Assembly: GCA_001803635.1 (NCBI GenBank)
Contig: MHDU01000080.1
Coordinates: 1-64,000 of the forward strand
Reading direction: 5' to 3'
From: Nitrospirae bacterium GWB2_47_37
GTDB taxonomy: Bacteria > Nitrospirota > Thermodesulfovibrionia > Thermodesulfovibrionales > Dissulfurispiraceae
Length of the DNA: 64,000 nt
The notes under the pieces were generated by a model. The model worked only from the letters and a program-made list of their open reading frames with translations. It made no database searches and was not told where the DNA came from. The position numbers and the translations under genes are program-made. How positions within the stretch are numbered: the stretch's first letter is position 1; the number at the start of each line of letters is the position of its first letter. This document shows positions 54,214 through 63,581 of the stretch, piece after piece.

Positions 54214-55305
54214 CTATTTATGCCTTTTAATTAATGCTCTAAGGTAATAATCCATATCGAGCCTTAATATTACAAATAGGATTAAAACGAGTATCAGGGC
54301 GAATATGGACGCGAGAACAACGGAGTGCCGCATCTCGTAAAAGATTTTCCCCGCGCCTATTTCAGGCAGAGGAGCCGGCGCAAAAGGCAAGTTATATTTC
54401 CTTGACAGATTTTTTATATCCTCAATATTTACAACTGCGATCCCCGTTCTCAAAAATTCACCGACCAGACCCGGATGCCCGGAGAACTTCCGCGGATCGA
54501 CGATCCCGGAATCGACGTTCACTCCGGCGAGCGCAGCCGCTCCTCCTCCGATATTCACAAACGCCTTTATATCTTTTCCACGACTCAGAGACTTGTAAAT
54601 GCCTATTCGAGTCTTAATCGCGTGATTCAGGCCGTTTGCCTCGATTTCAGGCAGCTTATTGCGATAAATCGCATCCATAATCAAATCCCTGCCCTCTATG
54701 CTGAGTCCCCTGCCTGTATCGTCAACGCCGCCTATAGATGCATAGTCCGTCCTGTGTTTTATCAGCCCGGCATCGAAAAGGGCCTTCTCCATGTCCGGAT
54801 ATGTGAATTCAGGTTCGTTTGCGCCCCACATCGACGAGCCGACGGACGTAATGATTATGGGCTCCAGATCGAGGGTTTCTATCGCCGCAATGGTCATCAG
54901 GTTCAGGGCGGGAAAAGAGCCGCTGAAAGATACCGCAATGACGTCCTTCTCCCTGACTCCCGCCTTAATTAAAATATCTATGATCATAGCTGCAAAGTTC
55001 GGATTTGTCGTGGTGAGCTTGGCGTTAAGGTCCCCCGCCTCCGTAGTTATCTCGGAATGCCTGACACCTATAATGCCTGTTCCGTTAGGGTCGTTTGTGT
55101 GATCTATGGGAAGTCCCCTTGCGGCCCTAATATCCTTTATGCCTGTAAATAGCTTTTGAGTAAGGATCGCAGCCTTTTTTTTCTTATCATAATAAGGCGC
55201 GTAGGATTTCACTTCCACGGTCAGTTCCATATACATGAAAATGACGGATATAAGGCATACCACAACTAAAATATATCCGGGCACAGGGCCGGTGCGCAGT
55301 TTCAC
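54214..55305 (-). CDS. pgsW: Poly-gamma-glutamate system protein PgsW-like
   Basis: A 363-residue membrane protein with an N-terminal helix (about residues 9-27) and a C-terminal helix (about residues 328-350). The middle domain contains DLNAKLTTTNPNFAAMIIDI, VAVSFSGSFPALN and FVNIGGGAAALAG. It matches the family annotated as poly-gamma-glutamate system protein in pgsBC operons of Gram-negative bacteria. Biochemical role not known. It overlaps pgsC by 4 bp. Confidence 0.8.
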   Translation of the reverse strand: MKLRTGPVPGYILVVVCLISVIFMYMELTVEVKSYAPYYDKKKKAAILTQKLFTGIKDIRAARGLPIDHTNDPNGTGIIGVRHSEITTEAGDLNAKLTTTNPNFAAMIIDILIKAGVREKDVIAVSFSGSFPALNLMTIAAIETLDLEPIIITSVGSSMWGANEPEFTYPDMEKALFDAGLIKHRTDYASIGGVDDTGRGLSIEGRDLIMDAIYRNKLPEIEANGLNHAIKTRIGIYKSLSRGKDIKAFVNIGGGAAALAGVNVDSGIVDPRKFSGHPGLVGEFLRTGIAVVNIEDIKNLSRKYNLPFAPAPLPEIGAGKIFYEMRHSVVLASIFALILVLILFVILRLDMDYYLRALIKRHK

Positions 55306-55751
55306 GGAAGTACCTCCCCGCCGGTTATGATGATAATAATCAACCGCACAAGTATCGAGGTTATGGTCATTGCAGCGATGGTCTCTACGACCCCCTGTCT
55401 ATATATCCAGTACGCTATAAGGCCGGGCACCACGAATCCAATCGTTGAAATATCGATGTTCGCAGCGGCAAATGTTATGGGCGGGAATATTTTCGTTGCG
55501 TAGCCTACAAGATAACCTATAAGTATGGAGATAATGAGGGAACGCCGGCCGTAAAGCAGGATATGGCGGGACAGGGCATTTACAATCATGAATGTAAAAA
55601 TGCCTGCCGCAACCGTGCTTATCACTTGAGCCGGACGGTGGATGGAAAGGGCGATATACCCCGGAACAACTATGCCGCCTGCCGCGAGGCCGATGGTCTC
55701 GGTAAACAGCAGGTTCAAAAGCATGCCCAAACCTACGGCAACAATTATCAT
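55302..55751 (-). CDS. pgsC: Poly-gamma-glutamate biosynthesis membrane protein PgsC/CapC
   Basis: A 149-residue membrane protein with four to five helices. ETIGLAAGGIVVPGYIAL and GFVVPGLIAYWIYRQGVVET fit CapC/PgsC, the partner of the ligase PgsB. Coupled by 4-bp overlaps to both neighbours. Confidence 0.9.
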   Translation of the reverse strand: MIIVAVGLGMLLNLLFTETIGLAAGGIVVPGYIALSIHRPAQVISTVAAGIFTFMIVNALSRHILLYGRRSLIISILIGYLVGYATKIFPPITFAAANIDISTIGFVVPGLIAYWIYRQGVVETIAAMTITSILVRLIIIIITGGEVLP

Positions 55752-56929
55752 GCCCTCCCCCTCGACACGAAATATTCTATCAACTCTTCGCCGTAACCTA
55801 CGAAATTGCCGACCGCAAAAATCGTAGAATCGTCGTTAATCCTGCGCATGATATGCTCGTATGCCTCGCCTATTCCCTTCCCTCCGAGATCTACAAGCTT
55901 CTCCTTATTTACGCAGTTGCTCGCGCTGTGATAAAAAATGGCGGTGTTGCTTCCGGTCAGGAAGTACAAATCTCCTCGCATTCTCACGCAGAGGGTTCTC
56001 GCTATATGCGCGGAACGGTCGATACGGTCGGCCCTGCAATTTATAAGGACATAGAAATTGGATGCGGGCTTTACTATCTGCTGATAGATCATATGGATAG
56101 AGTCGGGGTCATTCACGGCAAGGGCGTTAAAAAGCGTTATTTTCTTGTTATTAATCAGCAGGTCGTATTTTTTTAAAATCCCGGGGTCGGGGATGCATTT
56201 ATACATTTCTTCCAGGGCTGTATTTTTCCGTATGCCGAGATTTTCGCATACCTCGACCGCCAGTGCGACATTCTCTTTCTGTTCGAGATACGGGAATTTC
56301 AACATCTCCCGTTCCGAAATTTCCGGCTCACCCTTATTCCCGGCTACCTGAATAATCCTCAAGCCTTTGTCTTCGCAAAGCCCCTTCATTAATGGGAATA
56401 ACTCTTTTTCGGCTGTGATTATCACAGCGTTTTTTGGAACGGCATTTATGAAATTACGCGCGATGTCCGACAGCCCGGGGCCCATGACATCGAGATGATC
56501 CCTACGCACATTTGTTATCACAACCAATATCGGCTTCACTATCTTTGTCTCTTCCGTCCATTGAAGGTCGGGTCTTAATGACATGTTTTCGAGGACAACG
56601 GCGTCTACTCCCTCTTTCACGGCCTTTTTGAATATGGATAGCTGTTCCCGGATGTTCGGCTTTCCGAGGCGTATGACCGGAATCTCGGTACGATTGTTAA
56701 AGACCATTCTCGGCTTTGTCCCGGTCGTCTTTGCCATGACATTGAAGCCGCCCGCCCTAAGTCCGGCGCCAATCAGCCTCGTTACCGACGACTTTCCCCG
56801 CGTGCCGTTCACGACGATTCTTACAGGTACCGCGCCGAGATTGCGCAAGTGGGCGTTCCATTCCATTCGGCCGAGGATAATAAGCAATATTAGAATAAAA
56901 AACAGATAAAGGGCGGAATCGGTTTCCAT
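55748..56929 (-). CDS. pgsB: Poly-gamma-glutamate synthase PgsB/CapB
   Basis: A 393-residue amide ligase of the Mur ligase superfamily with an N-terminal membrane anchor. The ATP motif NGTRGKSSVTRLI is at about residues 41-53; VLENMSLRPDLQW and TNVRRDHLDVMGP follow. It polymerises glutamate through its gamma-carboxyl group. No PgsA-type or depolymerase gene is seen nearby; pgsW completes the set. Confidence 0.93.
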   Translation of the reverse strand: METDSALYLFFILILLIILGRMEWNAHLRNLGAVPVRIVVNGTRGKSSVTRLIGAGLRAGGFNVMAKTTGTKPRMVFNNRTEIPVIRLGKPNIREQLSIFKKAVKEGVDAVVLENMSLRPDLQWTEETKIVKPILVVITNVRRDHLDVMGPGLSDIARNFINAVPKNAVIITAEKELFPLMKGLCEDKGLRIIQVAGNKGEPEISEREMLKFPYLEQKENVALAVEVCENLGIRKNTALEEMYKCIPDPGILKKYDLLINNKKITLFNALAVNDPDSIHMIYQQIVKPASNFYVLINCRADRIDRSAHIARTLCVRMRGDLYFLTGSNTAIFYHSASNCVNKEKLVDLGGKGIGEAYEHIMRRINDDSTIFAVGNFVGYGEELIEYFVSRGRA

Positions 56930-57013
56930 GTCCGAATTTCTCCTGTGTGAAAATTAGTAGGCTGCGGACGCTTATATAAATAGATATAGCCTATTTTTGA
57001 TTAAAAGGCAAGA

Positions 57014-57940
57014 TTACCGAAGCAGATCTATATGAGAGACGGACGCGGCCGTCCATTTAGGAAGACCCGCTTCGAGATGAGTGCGGAAAAAATCCTCAGC
57101 TTTTCTTTGCGCGTCTGCGGTTGCCGTCCGGTTGGCTTCTACAGCCTGAACCTTCTTGGAGGGATTATCGAAAGAGTGCTGCGCTTCTTTATATACAAAT
57201 ATATCGATATCTCCGCCGCTTGATTTGCCGCGCTGTGCGAGATTCACGCAGGCATTGGGGGAGACCTCTTCGTCGTCGGAAGCGGCAAATAAAAGCACGG
57301 GGGCATAAGGCTTGTAATAATCGTCATATTTGCCTTTGAGACCGCAGCCCGGATAAAAGGAAATCGCCGCTCTGAAACCCTTTAACGGATCCGGATCGGT
57401 TATGCCGGGCGCACTATCCGCTATGGTCGAAAGGGTTGCACTGCCGCCGTTCGACCATCCCTGCAAGCCTATCCTGTCAGGTACTATTTCAGGACGTGAG
57501 CGCAGATAATTCAGGGCGGCATAGGCATCGAGAGGACGTATCGTCACTTCATTAAGCTCAGAAGGCCGCTCCTCATAAGAATACTTTTTAAAACCCTCAG
57601 GATAGCCTCTGGGCCCGAAGCTGTCCACTAACAGCGCTGCATAGCCCCTTTCCGCCCAAAACCTGCCCCATGCCTTATGGCGCGCCGAAATCTTTTCTTC
57701 ATCATACACGCCGTTTGCGAGCGAGGAATAAACGCCGGATCTTCCATGCATCATTACCACTGCAGGGTATGGACCCGGCCCTTCGGGCGTAAACATATAG
57801 GCAACAAGCATTGCTTTTCCGTCAAGGCTTTTAAAGCTCACAGTTTCTATATCACCGGCATAGGACGCCTGCAATGAAAAAAGAGCCAGAAAGGCAAAGG
57901 CAACAATGCCTACAACCTTATTTTTCAACATATTCTTCAT
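57014..57940 (-). CDS. Exported dienelactone hydrolase-family protein
   Basis: A 308-residue alpha/beta hydrolase with a signal peptide (about residues 1-28, ending ASYAG). The nucleophile motif is GLQGWSNGGSA, and a catalytic His is expected in KEAQHSFDNP. GAYPAVVMMHG-like start strands (PYPAVVMMHGRSG) are present. Substrate unknown. Confidence 0.85.
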   Translation of the reverse strand: MKNMLKNKVVGIVAFAFLALFSLQASYAGDIETVSFKSLDGKAMLVAYMFTPEGPGPYPAVVMMHGRSGVYSSLANGVYDEEKISARHKAWGRFWAERGYAALLVDSFGPRGYPEGFKKYSYEERPSELNEVTIRPLDAYAALNYLRSRPEIVPDRIGLQGWSNGGSATLSTIADSAPGITDPDPLKGFRAAISFYPGCGLKGKYDDYYKPYAPVLLFAASDDEEVSPNACVNLAQRGKSSGGDIDIFVYKEAQHSFDNPSKKVQAVEANRTATADAQRKAEDFFRTHLEAGLPKWTAASVSHIDLLR

Positions 57941-57987
57941 ACTTAATTATAACATTTTTGGGGCATGGACGGGGCTAAAAAATAGGC

Positions 57988-59064
57988 CTAAGAGTACAAT
58001 CTTTCTATGATCCCGCCGCCCATTACCGCGTCGCCGTCGTAAAAAACAGCGCTCTGGCCGGGAGCAGGGGCCCACTGCGGCTCGTCATAAACAATTTTCG
58101 CTTTATTATCAGGGAGAACCGTAACAGTAGCGGGCTCGTCGGGCATCATGGAGCGCACCTTTACAGTACACCTGAATTCCGGGCTCAGGCCCATCAACCG
58201 GTTAATATCGAAAACATCGAACTCCCTTATCATTGCCGCTTCTTTCGGGCCCACATAAACCGCGTTCTTCTCCGTGTCTATCTTCGTTACAAATAAAGGC
58301 TTCCCGGTCGCAATGCCGAGCCTTTTTCTTTGGCCGACGGTGTACAAATATATCCCCTTATGAGTGCCGAGATTTTTTCCTGTTTGCACATCGATTATCG
58401 GGCCTTCTTCGGATCCGGCAAGATTTTCCAAAAACCTGAAATACTTCCTGTCCTCAATAAAGCATATCTCCTGACTCTCGGGCCTCTTCGCGGCCGGCAG
58501 GTTCAATGTCCTCGCTATTTCCCTGACCTCATCCTTTTTTTTATCTCCGAGAGGAAGCAGGAGCCTCTTCAGTTCTTCCTTTTTCAAAACATAAAGGACA
58601 TATGACTGGTCTTTTTTAGGGTCGATGCCTTTTAACAACCGTGATCCGTAATGCGTGATGGGTGATGGGTCTTTAAGGACTCGCGCATAATGCCCTGTGG
58701 CAATAAAATCGGCGCCTTTCTCGTCGGCTATTTTTAAAAGGTATGGAAATTTTATATGCCTGTTGCATAGAATGCAGGGATTAGGCGTCATCCCTTTGGA
58801 ATACGCCTCGATAAAAGGTTCTATCACCTTCTCCATGAATTCATTACGCAGATCAACGGCTGTGTGTTTTACGCCCATGTGTTCGGCTGTAAGCAGGGCG
58901 TCTTTTATGGCCTCGATAGAACAGCATCCGGTGAACGTATTCTTCATCCGCGCTTCGTAAAGTATAAAGCTCACGCCTTCGACCTCGTATCCCTGTTCCT
59001 TCAACAGATACGCGGTTACGGACGAATCCACGCCCCCGCTCATGCCCACAATTACCTTTTGCAT
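57988..59064 (-). CDS. mnmA: tRNA-specific 2-thiouridylase MnmA
   Basis: A 358-residue enzyme that thiolates U34 of tRNA(Glu/Gln/Lys). The PP-loop is GMSGGVDSSV. Catalytic cysteines lie in NPCILCN and SQEICFIED. An in-frame insert of about 10 residues (DPSPITHYGSRLLKGI, DNA 58640-58667) consists of CGTRATG heptamers and follows HYARVLK, where most MnmA have a short turn. The enzyme works in the same anticodon as MnmE, whose gene lies 2 kb away. Confidence 0.95.
   Translation of the reverse strand: MQKVIVGMSGGVDSSVTAYLLKEQGYEVEGVSFILYEARMKNTFTGCCSIEAIKDALLTAEHMGVKHTAVDLRNEFMEKVIEPFIEAYSKGMTPNPCILCNRHIKFPYLLKIADEKGADFIATGHYARVLKDPSPITHYGSRLLKGIDPKKDQSYVLYVLKKEELKRLLLPLGDKKKDEVREIARTLNLPAAKRPESQEICFIEDRKYFRFLENLAGSEEGPIIDVQTGKNLGTHKGIYLYTVGQRKRLGIATGKPLFVTKIDTEKNAVYVGPKEAAMIREFDVFDINRLMGLSPEFRCTVKVRSMMPDEPATVTVLPDNKAKIVYDEPQWAPAPGQSAVFYDGDAVMGGGIIERLYS
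58633..58667. repeat. CGTRATS heptamer repeat inside mnmA
   Basis: CGTGATC, CGTAATG, CGTGATG, GGTGATG, preceded by TTAACAAC. The same boundary and units occur at 50394-50428 in leuS. Confidence 0.75.
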
Positions 59065-59071
59065 ATTTTTA

Positions 59072-59282
59072 CCTAAGTTAAGCGATTTTATATGTCAGGC
59101 ACTGCTCCAAGACTTTAAAAAGTGTTGATTCAAGTGCATATGAGAGATTATAAATGCATAATCCAACAAGTGTCCAATGTTGTAGATGACGGATACAAGA
59201 TAAATATTTTTGCAAGTGCGTGGTTTAAAGTCTTTTCGCAGCACCTGACATATATTTCTAAATTAGAATCGCTCAATTTAGG
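59072..59282 (+). mobile_element. MITE-like palindromic element, copy 1
   Basis: A 211-bp element with terminal inverted repeats of about 50 bp (ends CCTAAGTTAAGCGATT and CCTAAATTGAGCGATT). TTTTA flanks both ends and may be a target duplication. The centre (about 59155-59232) is nearly identical to copy 2 at 46515-46729. The arm segment reads TATGTCAGG here and TCTGTCGGA in copy 2, and in each copy both arms changed together. No transposase is encoded. Confidence 0.75.
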
Positions 59283-59362
59283 TTTTAGAATATCGCTTTT
59301 TACTTTTGTTTTTCAAATATGTTACATTGATGAAATTCAAAACCCGATAAAGGAGCAATACA

Positions 59363-60247
59363 ATGAAAAAACTTTTAACGGCGTTTATCGCCCTTGTTTT
59401 TGTGATTTCCTGTTCAAAGGACGGAGGATTCAAAGGCAGCTATGTCGCCAAAGTAGGCGGCAAGACCCTGACAAAAGAAGACGTTCAGGCGGAAATGAAT
59501 ACTGTCCCGGATATGGCAAAGGCATTCTTTCAAGGGCCTGAAGGCATGGGCCGTTTTATGGATGAGCTTGTAAAAAAGGAGATGCTGTATTTCGAGGCCC
59601 AGAAAAGGGGACTGGACAAGAGCAAGGAATTTCAGAAAAAAGTCGAAGAGTTTAAAAAGATCACCCTCATCAATCAGCTTCTCGAAAAGGAAATAGAGGC
59701 CGCGTCGAAGTTTACCGACAAGGATGTAACGGATTATTACGAGAAGCACAAGGAAGATTTTATGGTGAACAGCCGGATGAGGTTGAGCCATATATTAGTG
59801 AAAGATGAAGCCGACGCGAAGAAGGTGTACGAAAGACTTCAGAAGGGCGAGGATTTTGCAAAGATAGCTTCCGATGCATCCATCGATAAGGCTACCGCAA
59901 AATCGGGCGGAGATATCGGAATGTTCAAAAGGGGCGATATGAGACCTGAACTCGAAGAAGCCGCGTTCAGGCTTAAAAAGGGTCAGGTAAGCGTGCCTAT
60001 AAAACTGAAAGACGGGATACATATAATCAAGGTGACCGACGCGAAGGGCTCCGTCATGGAGTTCGACAAGGTAAAGGGCTTTGTCCGGCAGAAGATGACC
60101 GCCGAGAGACAGAGGGAGACATTCGACAAGTTCATAGAGAATCTTAAAAAGAGTTACAAGATAGATATAAACAAGGACGCGCTTTCAAAGCTGACATTCG
60201 CGCCGGCTCCACAGCCCGCTCCGGCGCAGACACCAGAGAAGAAATAA
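59363..60247 (+). CDS. PpiC-type peptidyl-prolyl isomerase lipoprotein
   Basis: A 294-residue periplasmic foldase. Lipobox VISCSK at Cys17. The N-terminal chaperone part has YVAKVGGKTLTKEDV, and the parvulin domain spans about residues 140-235 (RLSHILVKDEADAKKVY, GGDIGMFKRGDM, GIHIIKVTD). The C-terminus is Pro/Ala-rich. It resembles SurA/PrsA-type chaperones and may act on barrel proteins with BamD. Confidence 0.9.
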   Translation: MKKLLTAFIALVFVISCSKDGGFKGSYVAKVGGKTLTKEDVQAEMNTVPDMAKAFFQGPEGMGRFMDELVKKEMLYFEAQKRGLDKSKEFQKKVEEFKKITLINQLLEKEIEAASKFTDKDVTDYYEKHKEDFMVNSRMRLSHILVKDEADAKKVYERLQKGEDFAKIASDASIDKATAKSGGDIGMFKRGDMRPELEEAAFRLKKGQVSVPIKLKDGIHIIKVTDAKGSVMEFDKVKGFVRQKMTAERQRETFDKFIENLKKSYKIDINKDALSKLTFAPAPQPAPAQTPEKK

Positions 60248-60254
60248 CATCTCT

Positions 60255-60290
60255 GGGTAAGGCGGATATCTTAAAATATCCGCCTTACCC
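60255..60290. terminator. Perfect hairpin after the PPIase gene
   Basis: A 15-bp stem (GGGTAAGGCGGATAT with its complement) and a 6-nt loop. No T-run follows, so it may be a terminator or a processing site. Confidence 0.55.
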
Positions 60291-60525
60291 TTACAACTTG
60301 CCGGACAACTTTCCCGCATTTTCCGCCATTTCGTTTTTTGTCCGTAATGCCGTAAAATACTAAATAGTGCAAATGTCATACAACTGATTTCACGGGATTT
60401 TTCTATTCAAAAAATCTTTAAGCTGTGCTATAGTTTAACCAGATTTAGAGAAATACGACAGGGCGTATAGGAATTGTTAAACGCATCAAAATATAGCGGC
60501 ATAAGAAATAAAAGGAGAATCAAAA

Positions 60526-60777
60526 ATGACCCATGCAGACGATGTTAGGCAATATTGCACTGACAATCTAATTGCCCCCGCTCGAAAACGCGGAGAAAAA
60601 CAAATTATAATTCGAGCTGGCGATGTACACAGCGCGATGGGATATACAAATCGTATGCCTTTGGTATGCGCTGCTTTGGGTGCCAAGAAATTTGAGGCAT
60701 CGGCTGGTGTTGAAAGGCTGAGCCTCACAGGGCCAACAAACGGCGCAAATGCAATATTCACATTCTTAATAAAATAA
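60526..60777 (+). CDS. Hypothetical small protein upstream of a GIY-YIG-like gene
   Basis: An 83-residue protein not assigned to a family (ARKRGEKQIIIRAGDVHSAM, then GYTNRMPLVCAALGAKKF). A GGAG site precedes the ATG. It ends 6 bp before the GIY-YIG-like gene, so the two are likely cotranscribed. The pair looks like an accessory insertion between housekeeping genes. Confidence 0.6.
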   Translation: MTHADDVRQYCTDNLIAPARKRGEKQIIIRAGDVHSAMGYTNRMPLVCAALGAKKFEASAGVERLSLTGPTNGANAIFTFLIK

Positions 60778-61068
<291 letters not shown>

Positions 61069-61127
61069 GGGAAAGGGGACGGTTCTAATTACACGCAGAA
61101 CTGCTCCGCCTCCTCGCTACTTCTCTC

Positions 61128-62525
61128 TTACTTCCCGATACAAAACTCGCTGAATATCCTGTTCAGGATGTCTTCAGTGGTTACTATTCCGACTATCTCG
61201 CCGAGACTGTCGAGAGATTCTCGGAGAAATAGGGCCGCAACCTCAAGGGGCTGACCGCCCCTTAATGCCTCTGCCGCCTCTTTGATGGATTTCAACGCAT
61301 TGTCTATGGACTGCTTATGCCTTATGTTCGTTATTATCACATCCTCCACGCCTGCGGCGCCGCCCGTAGATATGCAGAGGGAATAAACGGCATCCTTTAG
61401 TGTGTCTATGCCGTCGCCTGTTAATGCGGAAACCTTTATTGTTGGAATATTGGAGCGCCGGAGTATCGATAGGTTTTCCCTAATCACTCTCTCATCAAGC
61501 GAATCCGACTTATTAAAAACAAATATTGTTTTCTTATCCTTTACCTTTTCGATAACCTCGGCATCGGCATTATCAAAAGGTATGCTCCCATCAAAAACCG
61601 CTATTACAATATCCGCGCCTTCTATTGCGCGCAGGCTCCGTTTCACGCCCTCCATTTCGGCAAGGTCGTGCGTTTCCCTTATTCCCGCGGTATCCATTAT
61701 TTTTAAAGGCAGGCCATTGATATTCAGATAATCCTCTATCACATCCCTCGTGGTTCCGGGCATCTCGGTGACTATAGCTCTATCCTTTTGCAAAAGAGCA
61801 TTCAAAAGGGAAGACTTGCCGACATTCGGTTTGCCCACAATAGCCGTAGAGACGCCTTCTCTGAAAAACTTTCCCTCGTCATAGCCCTTTGAAAGGGCCG
61901 TCAAATCTTCCGTTACAGCCTGCATGGAATCGATTATCGCATCTTTTACGGGAGTCTCTATTTCTTCTTCCGGGAAATCTATATATGCCTCAACATGAGC
62001 GCAGATATTCGCGATTCTTTCCTTTATACCCTCTATCCTTCCTGACAATCTACCCTCAAGCTGTTGAAGCGCCAGCCTTTCGGCCTGCTCTGTCTTAGAC
62101 CTTATCACGTCGATAACGGCCTCTGCCTGAGAAAGGTCGATCCTCCCGTTCAGGAATGCCCTTTTGGTAAATTCTCCCGGCTCCGCAAGCCGCGCGCCTG
62201 CTTTTAAAAGCATATCAAGGGTTTTACGCAGCGGAAGCATTCCTCCGTGGCAGTTGATCTCTACCACATCCTCTTTTGTGTAGGTCTTGGGCGCTCTCAT
62301 AACAGTAACGAGAACCTCGTCGATCCTTTCATTATTCGAAGGGTCGATTATAAAACCGTAAACAACGGTATGGGATTTAGCATCCTTAAGCCGTTTGGTC
62401 TTGGGGGATGAGAATACTTTATCGGCGACGGCAATAGCATCTTTGCCGCTGAGGCGGACTATGCCTATACCTCCCTCTCCTGTGGCCGTGGATATGGCGG
62501 CAATTGTGTCATCGAGATAATTCAT
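61128..62525 (-). CDS. mnmE: tRNA modification GTPase MnmE
   Basis: A 465-residue GTPase that with MnmG modifies the wobble uridine of several tRNAs. It has an N-terminal folate-binding domain (DTIAAISTATGEGGIGIVRL), the G domain (GKPNVGKSSLLNAL, DTAGIRET, NKSD) and the C-terminal CIGK with the conserved Cys. Full length. Confidence 0.97.
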   Translation of the reverse strand: MNYLDDTIAAISTATGEGGIGIVRLSGKDAIAVADKVFSSPKTKRLKDAKSHTVVYGFIIDPSNNERIDEVLVTVMRAPKTYTKEDVVEINCHGGMLPLRKTLDMLLKAGARLAEPGEFTKRAFLNGRIDLSQAEAVIDVIRSKTEQAERLALQQLEGRLSGRIEGIKERIANICAHVEAYIDFPEEEIETPVKDAIIDSMQAVTEDLTALSKGYDEGKFFREGVSTAIVGKPNVGKSSLLNALLQKDRAIVTEMPGTTRDVIEDYLNINGLPLKIMDTAGIRETHDLAEMEGVKRSLRAIEGADIVIAVFDGSIPFDNADAEVIEKVKDKKTIFVFNKSDSLDERVIRENLSILRRSNIPTIKVSALTGDGIDTLKDAVYSLCISTGGAAGVEDVIITNIRHKQSIDNALKSIKEAAEALRGGQPLEVAALFLRESLDSLGEIVGIVTTEDILNRIFSEFCIGK

Positions 62526-62622
62526 CTAACGATTATAACAAAGCTGCGCGGAAAGACAAAGTATTGAAGCGACTATATTTTTTGCAAAAAAACGGAACTC
62601 TGCCTTAATATAAAGAGACATT

Positions 62623-62955
62623 ATGGAACTCTCAAACAGGATACGTTACTACCATTACATTTCCGGAGTGTTTGCGAATCAGCAGTCCGATCCCATGTGC
62701 GGAGTCTGCAAGGCATTCACGAACAGCGTTAGGAATATAAGGGAAGACCTCGCAGAATTCGAGAGGCAATACGATGCCGATATAAAATCGCTGTCACAGG
62801 AGATGTCGGGCATTCTCTCGGAAGCAAAAAAAATCCTAACCGGATTGAAAACCATAGAGGACGCGGTCGGGCAGAAAAAGGCCGGAAACTGCAAGATGCC
62901 CGAAGGCGTCTGCTTTGTAAAGTTATCGAAATCGATCCTCGAAAAGATTTCGTAA
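62623..62955 (+). CDS. Hypothetical protein with CGVC motif
   Basis: A 110-residue soluble protein, mostly helical, with a probable coiled coil from residue 30 to 85. It has DPMCGVCKAF near the start and NCKMPEGVCF near the end, so two metal or disulfide cysteine pairs are possible. It lies 11 bp upstream of a methyltransferase gene. Not recognised. Confidence 0.55.
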   Translation: MELSNRIRYYHYISGVFANQQSDPMCGVCKAFTNSVRNIREDLAEFERQYDADIKSLSQEMSGILSEAKKILTGLKTIEDAVGQKKAGNCKMPEGVCFVKLSKSILEKIS

Positions 62956-62966
62956 TACGGTTTTAT

Positions 62967-63581
62967 ATGGACGAGCTTTCAAAAGAATACGTCATCTCTT
63001 TTTTCGACAACAACCTGATGCTTCACGGCGACAGGCCGGAGGCTGTTAGATGGTCGCCGGCAGGACAGATATCGCGTTATCTGGCAATGCTCGATATCGG
63101 AGACATGAACGGCAGTAAAATCCTCGACTTCGGCTGCGGAAAGGGCGATTTTTATCGATTCCTGAAAGACAGAGGCATTCATGTCGAGTATCACGGGTAT
63201 GATATAAACGAAAACCTCATTGCTCTGGCAAAGAAGAAATTTACAGACGTTGATTTCAAGGTCTTCGATATGGATAAAGACAATTTCGCTGAGGATTTCG
63301 ATTATATTTTTCTCTGCGGCGTGTTCAATCTGCAAGTTCAGGGTATTGACGAGGATATCAAAAGCACGCTGATAAAACTTTTTCAGCGCTGCCGCATTGC
63401 TCTTGCCTTTAACGCCCTTTCAGACCACAATCCGAAGAAAAGTTTCGAACTGCATTACACATCGCCCGATGATATTTTCAGCTTCGCAATCGAAAACCTT
63501 TCTCCTTATGTCTCGCTGAGGCACGACAGGATACATTACGACTTCACGATGTTTGCGTATAAGGAATCAAATAAATTTTAG
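62967..63581 (+). CDS. Class I SAM-dependent methyltransferase
   Basis: A 204-residue protein with the SAM motif [17 protein letters not shown] (about residues 45-61) and motif II/III strands ([21 protein letters not shown]). Substrate unknown. The stop overlaps the convergent phosphofructokinase stop by 4 bp. Confidence 0.82.
   Translation: MDELSKEYVISFFDNNLMLHGDRPEAVRWSPAGQISRYLAMLDIGDMNGSKILDFGCGKGDFYRFLKDRGIHVEYHGYDINENLIALAKKKFTDVDFKVFDMDKDNFAEDFDYIFLCGVFNLQVQGIDEDIKSTLIKLFQRCRIALAFNALSDHNPKKSFELHYTSPDDIFSFAIENLSPYVSLRHDRIHYDFTMFAYKESNKF

Noticed and set aside
59072-59282. Integron attC site
   Set aside because: The ends resemble GTTRRRY and RYYYAAC, but in the reverse order for an attC site, and no integrase or cassette array is present.
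59122-59541. A 139-codon open frame across the MITE-like element and the start of the PPIase gene
   Set aside because: It runs into the PPIase gene in another frame. Only the element part is conserved, so no single protein is supported.
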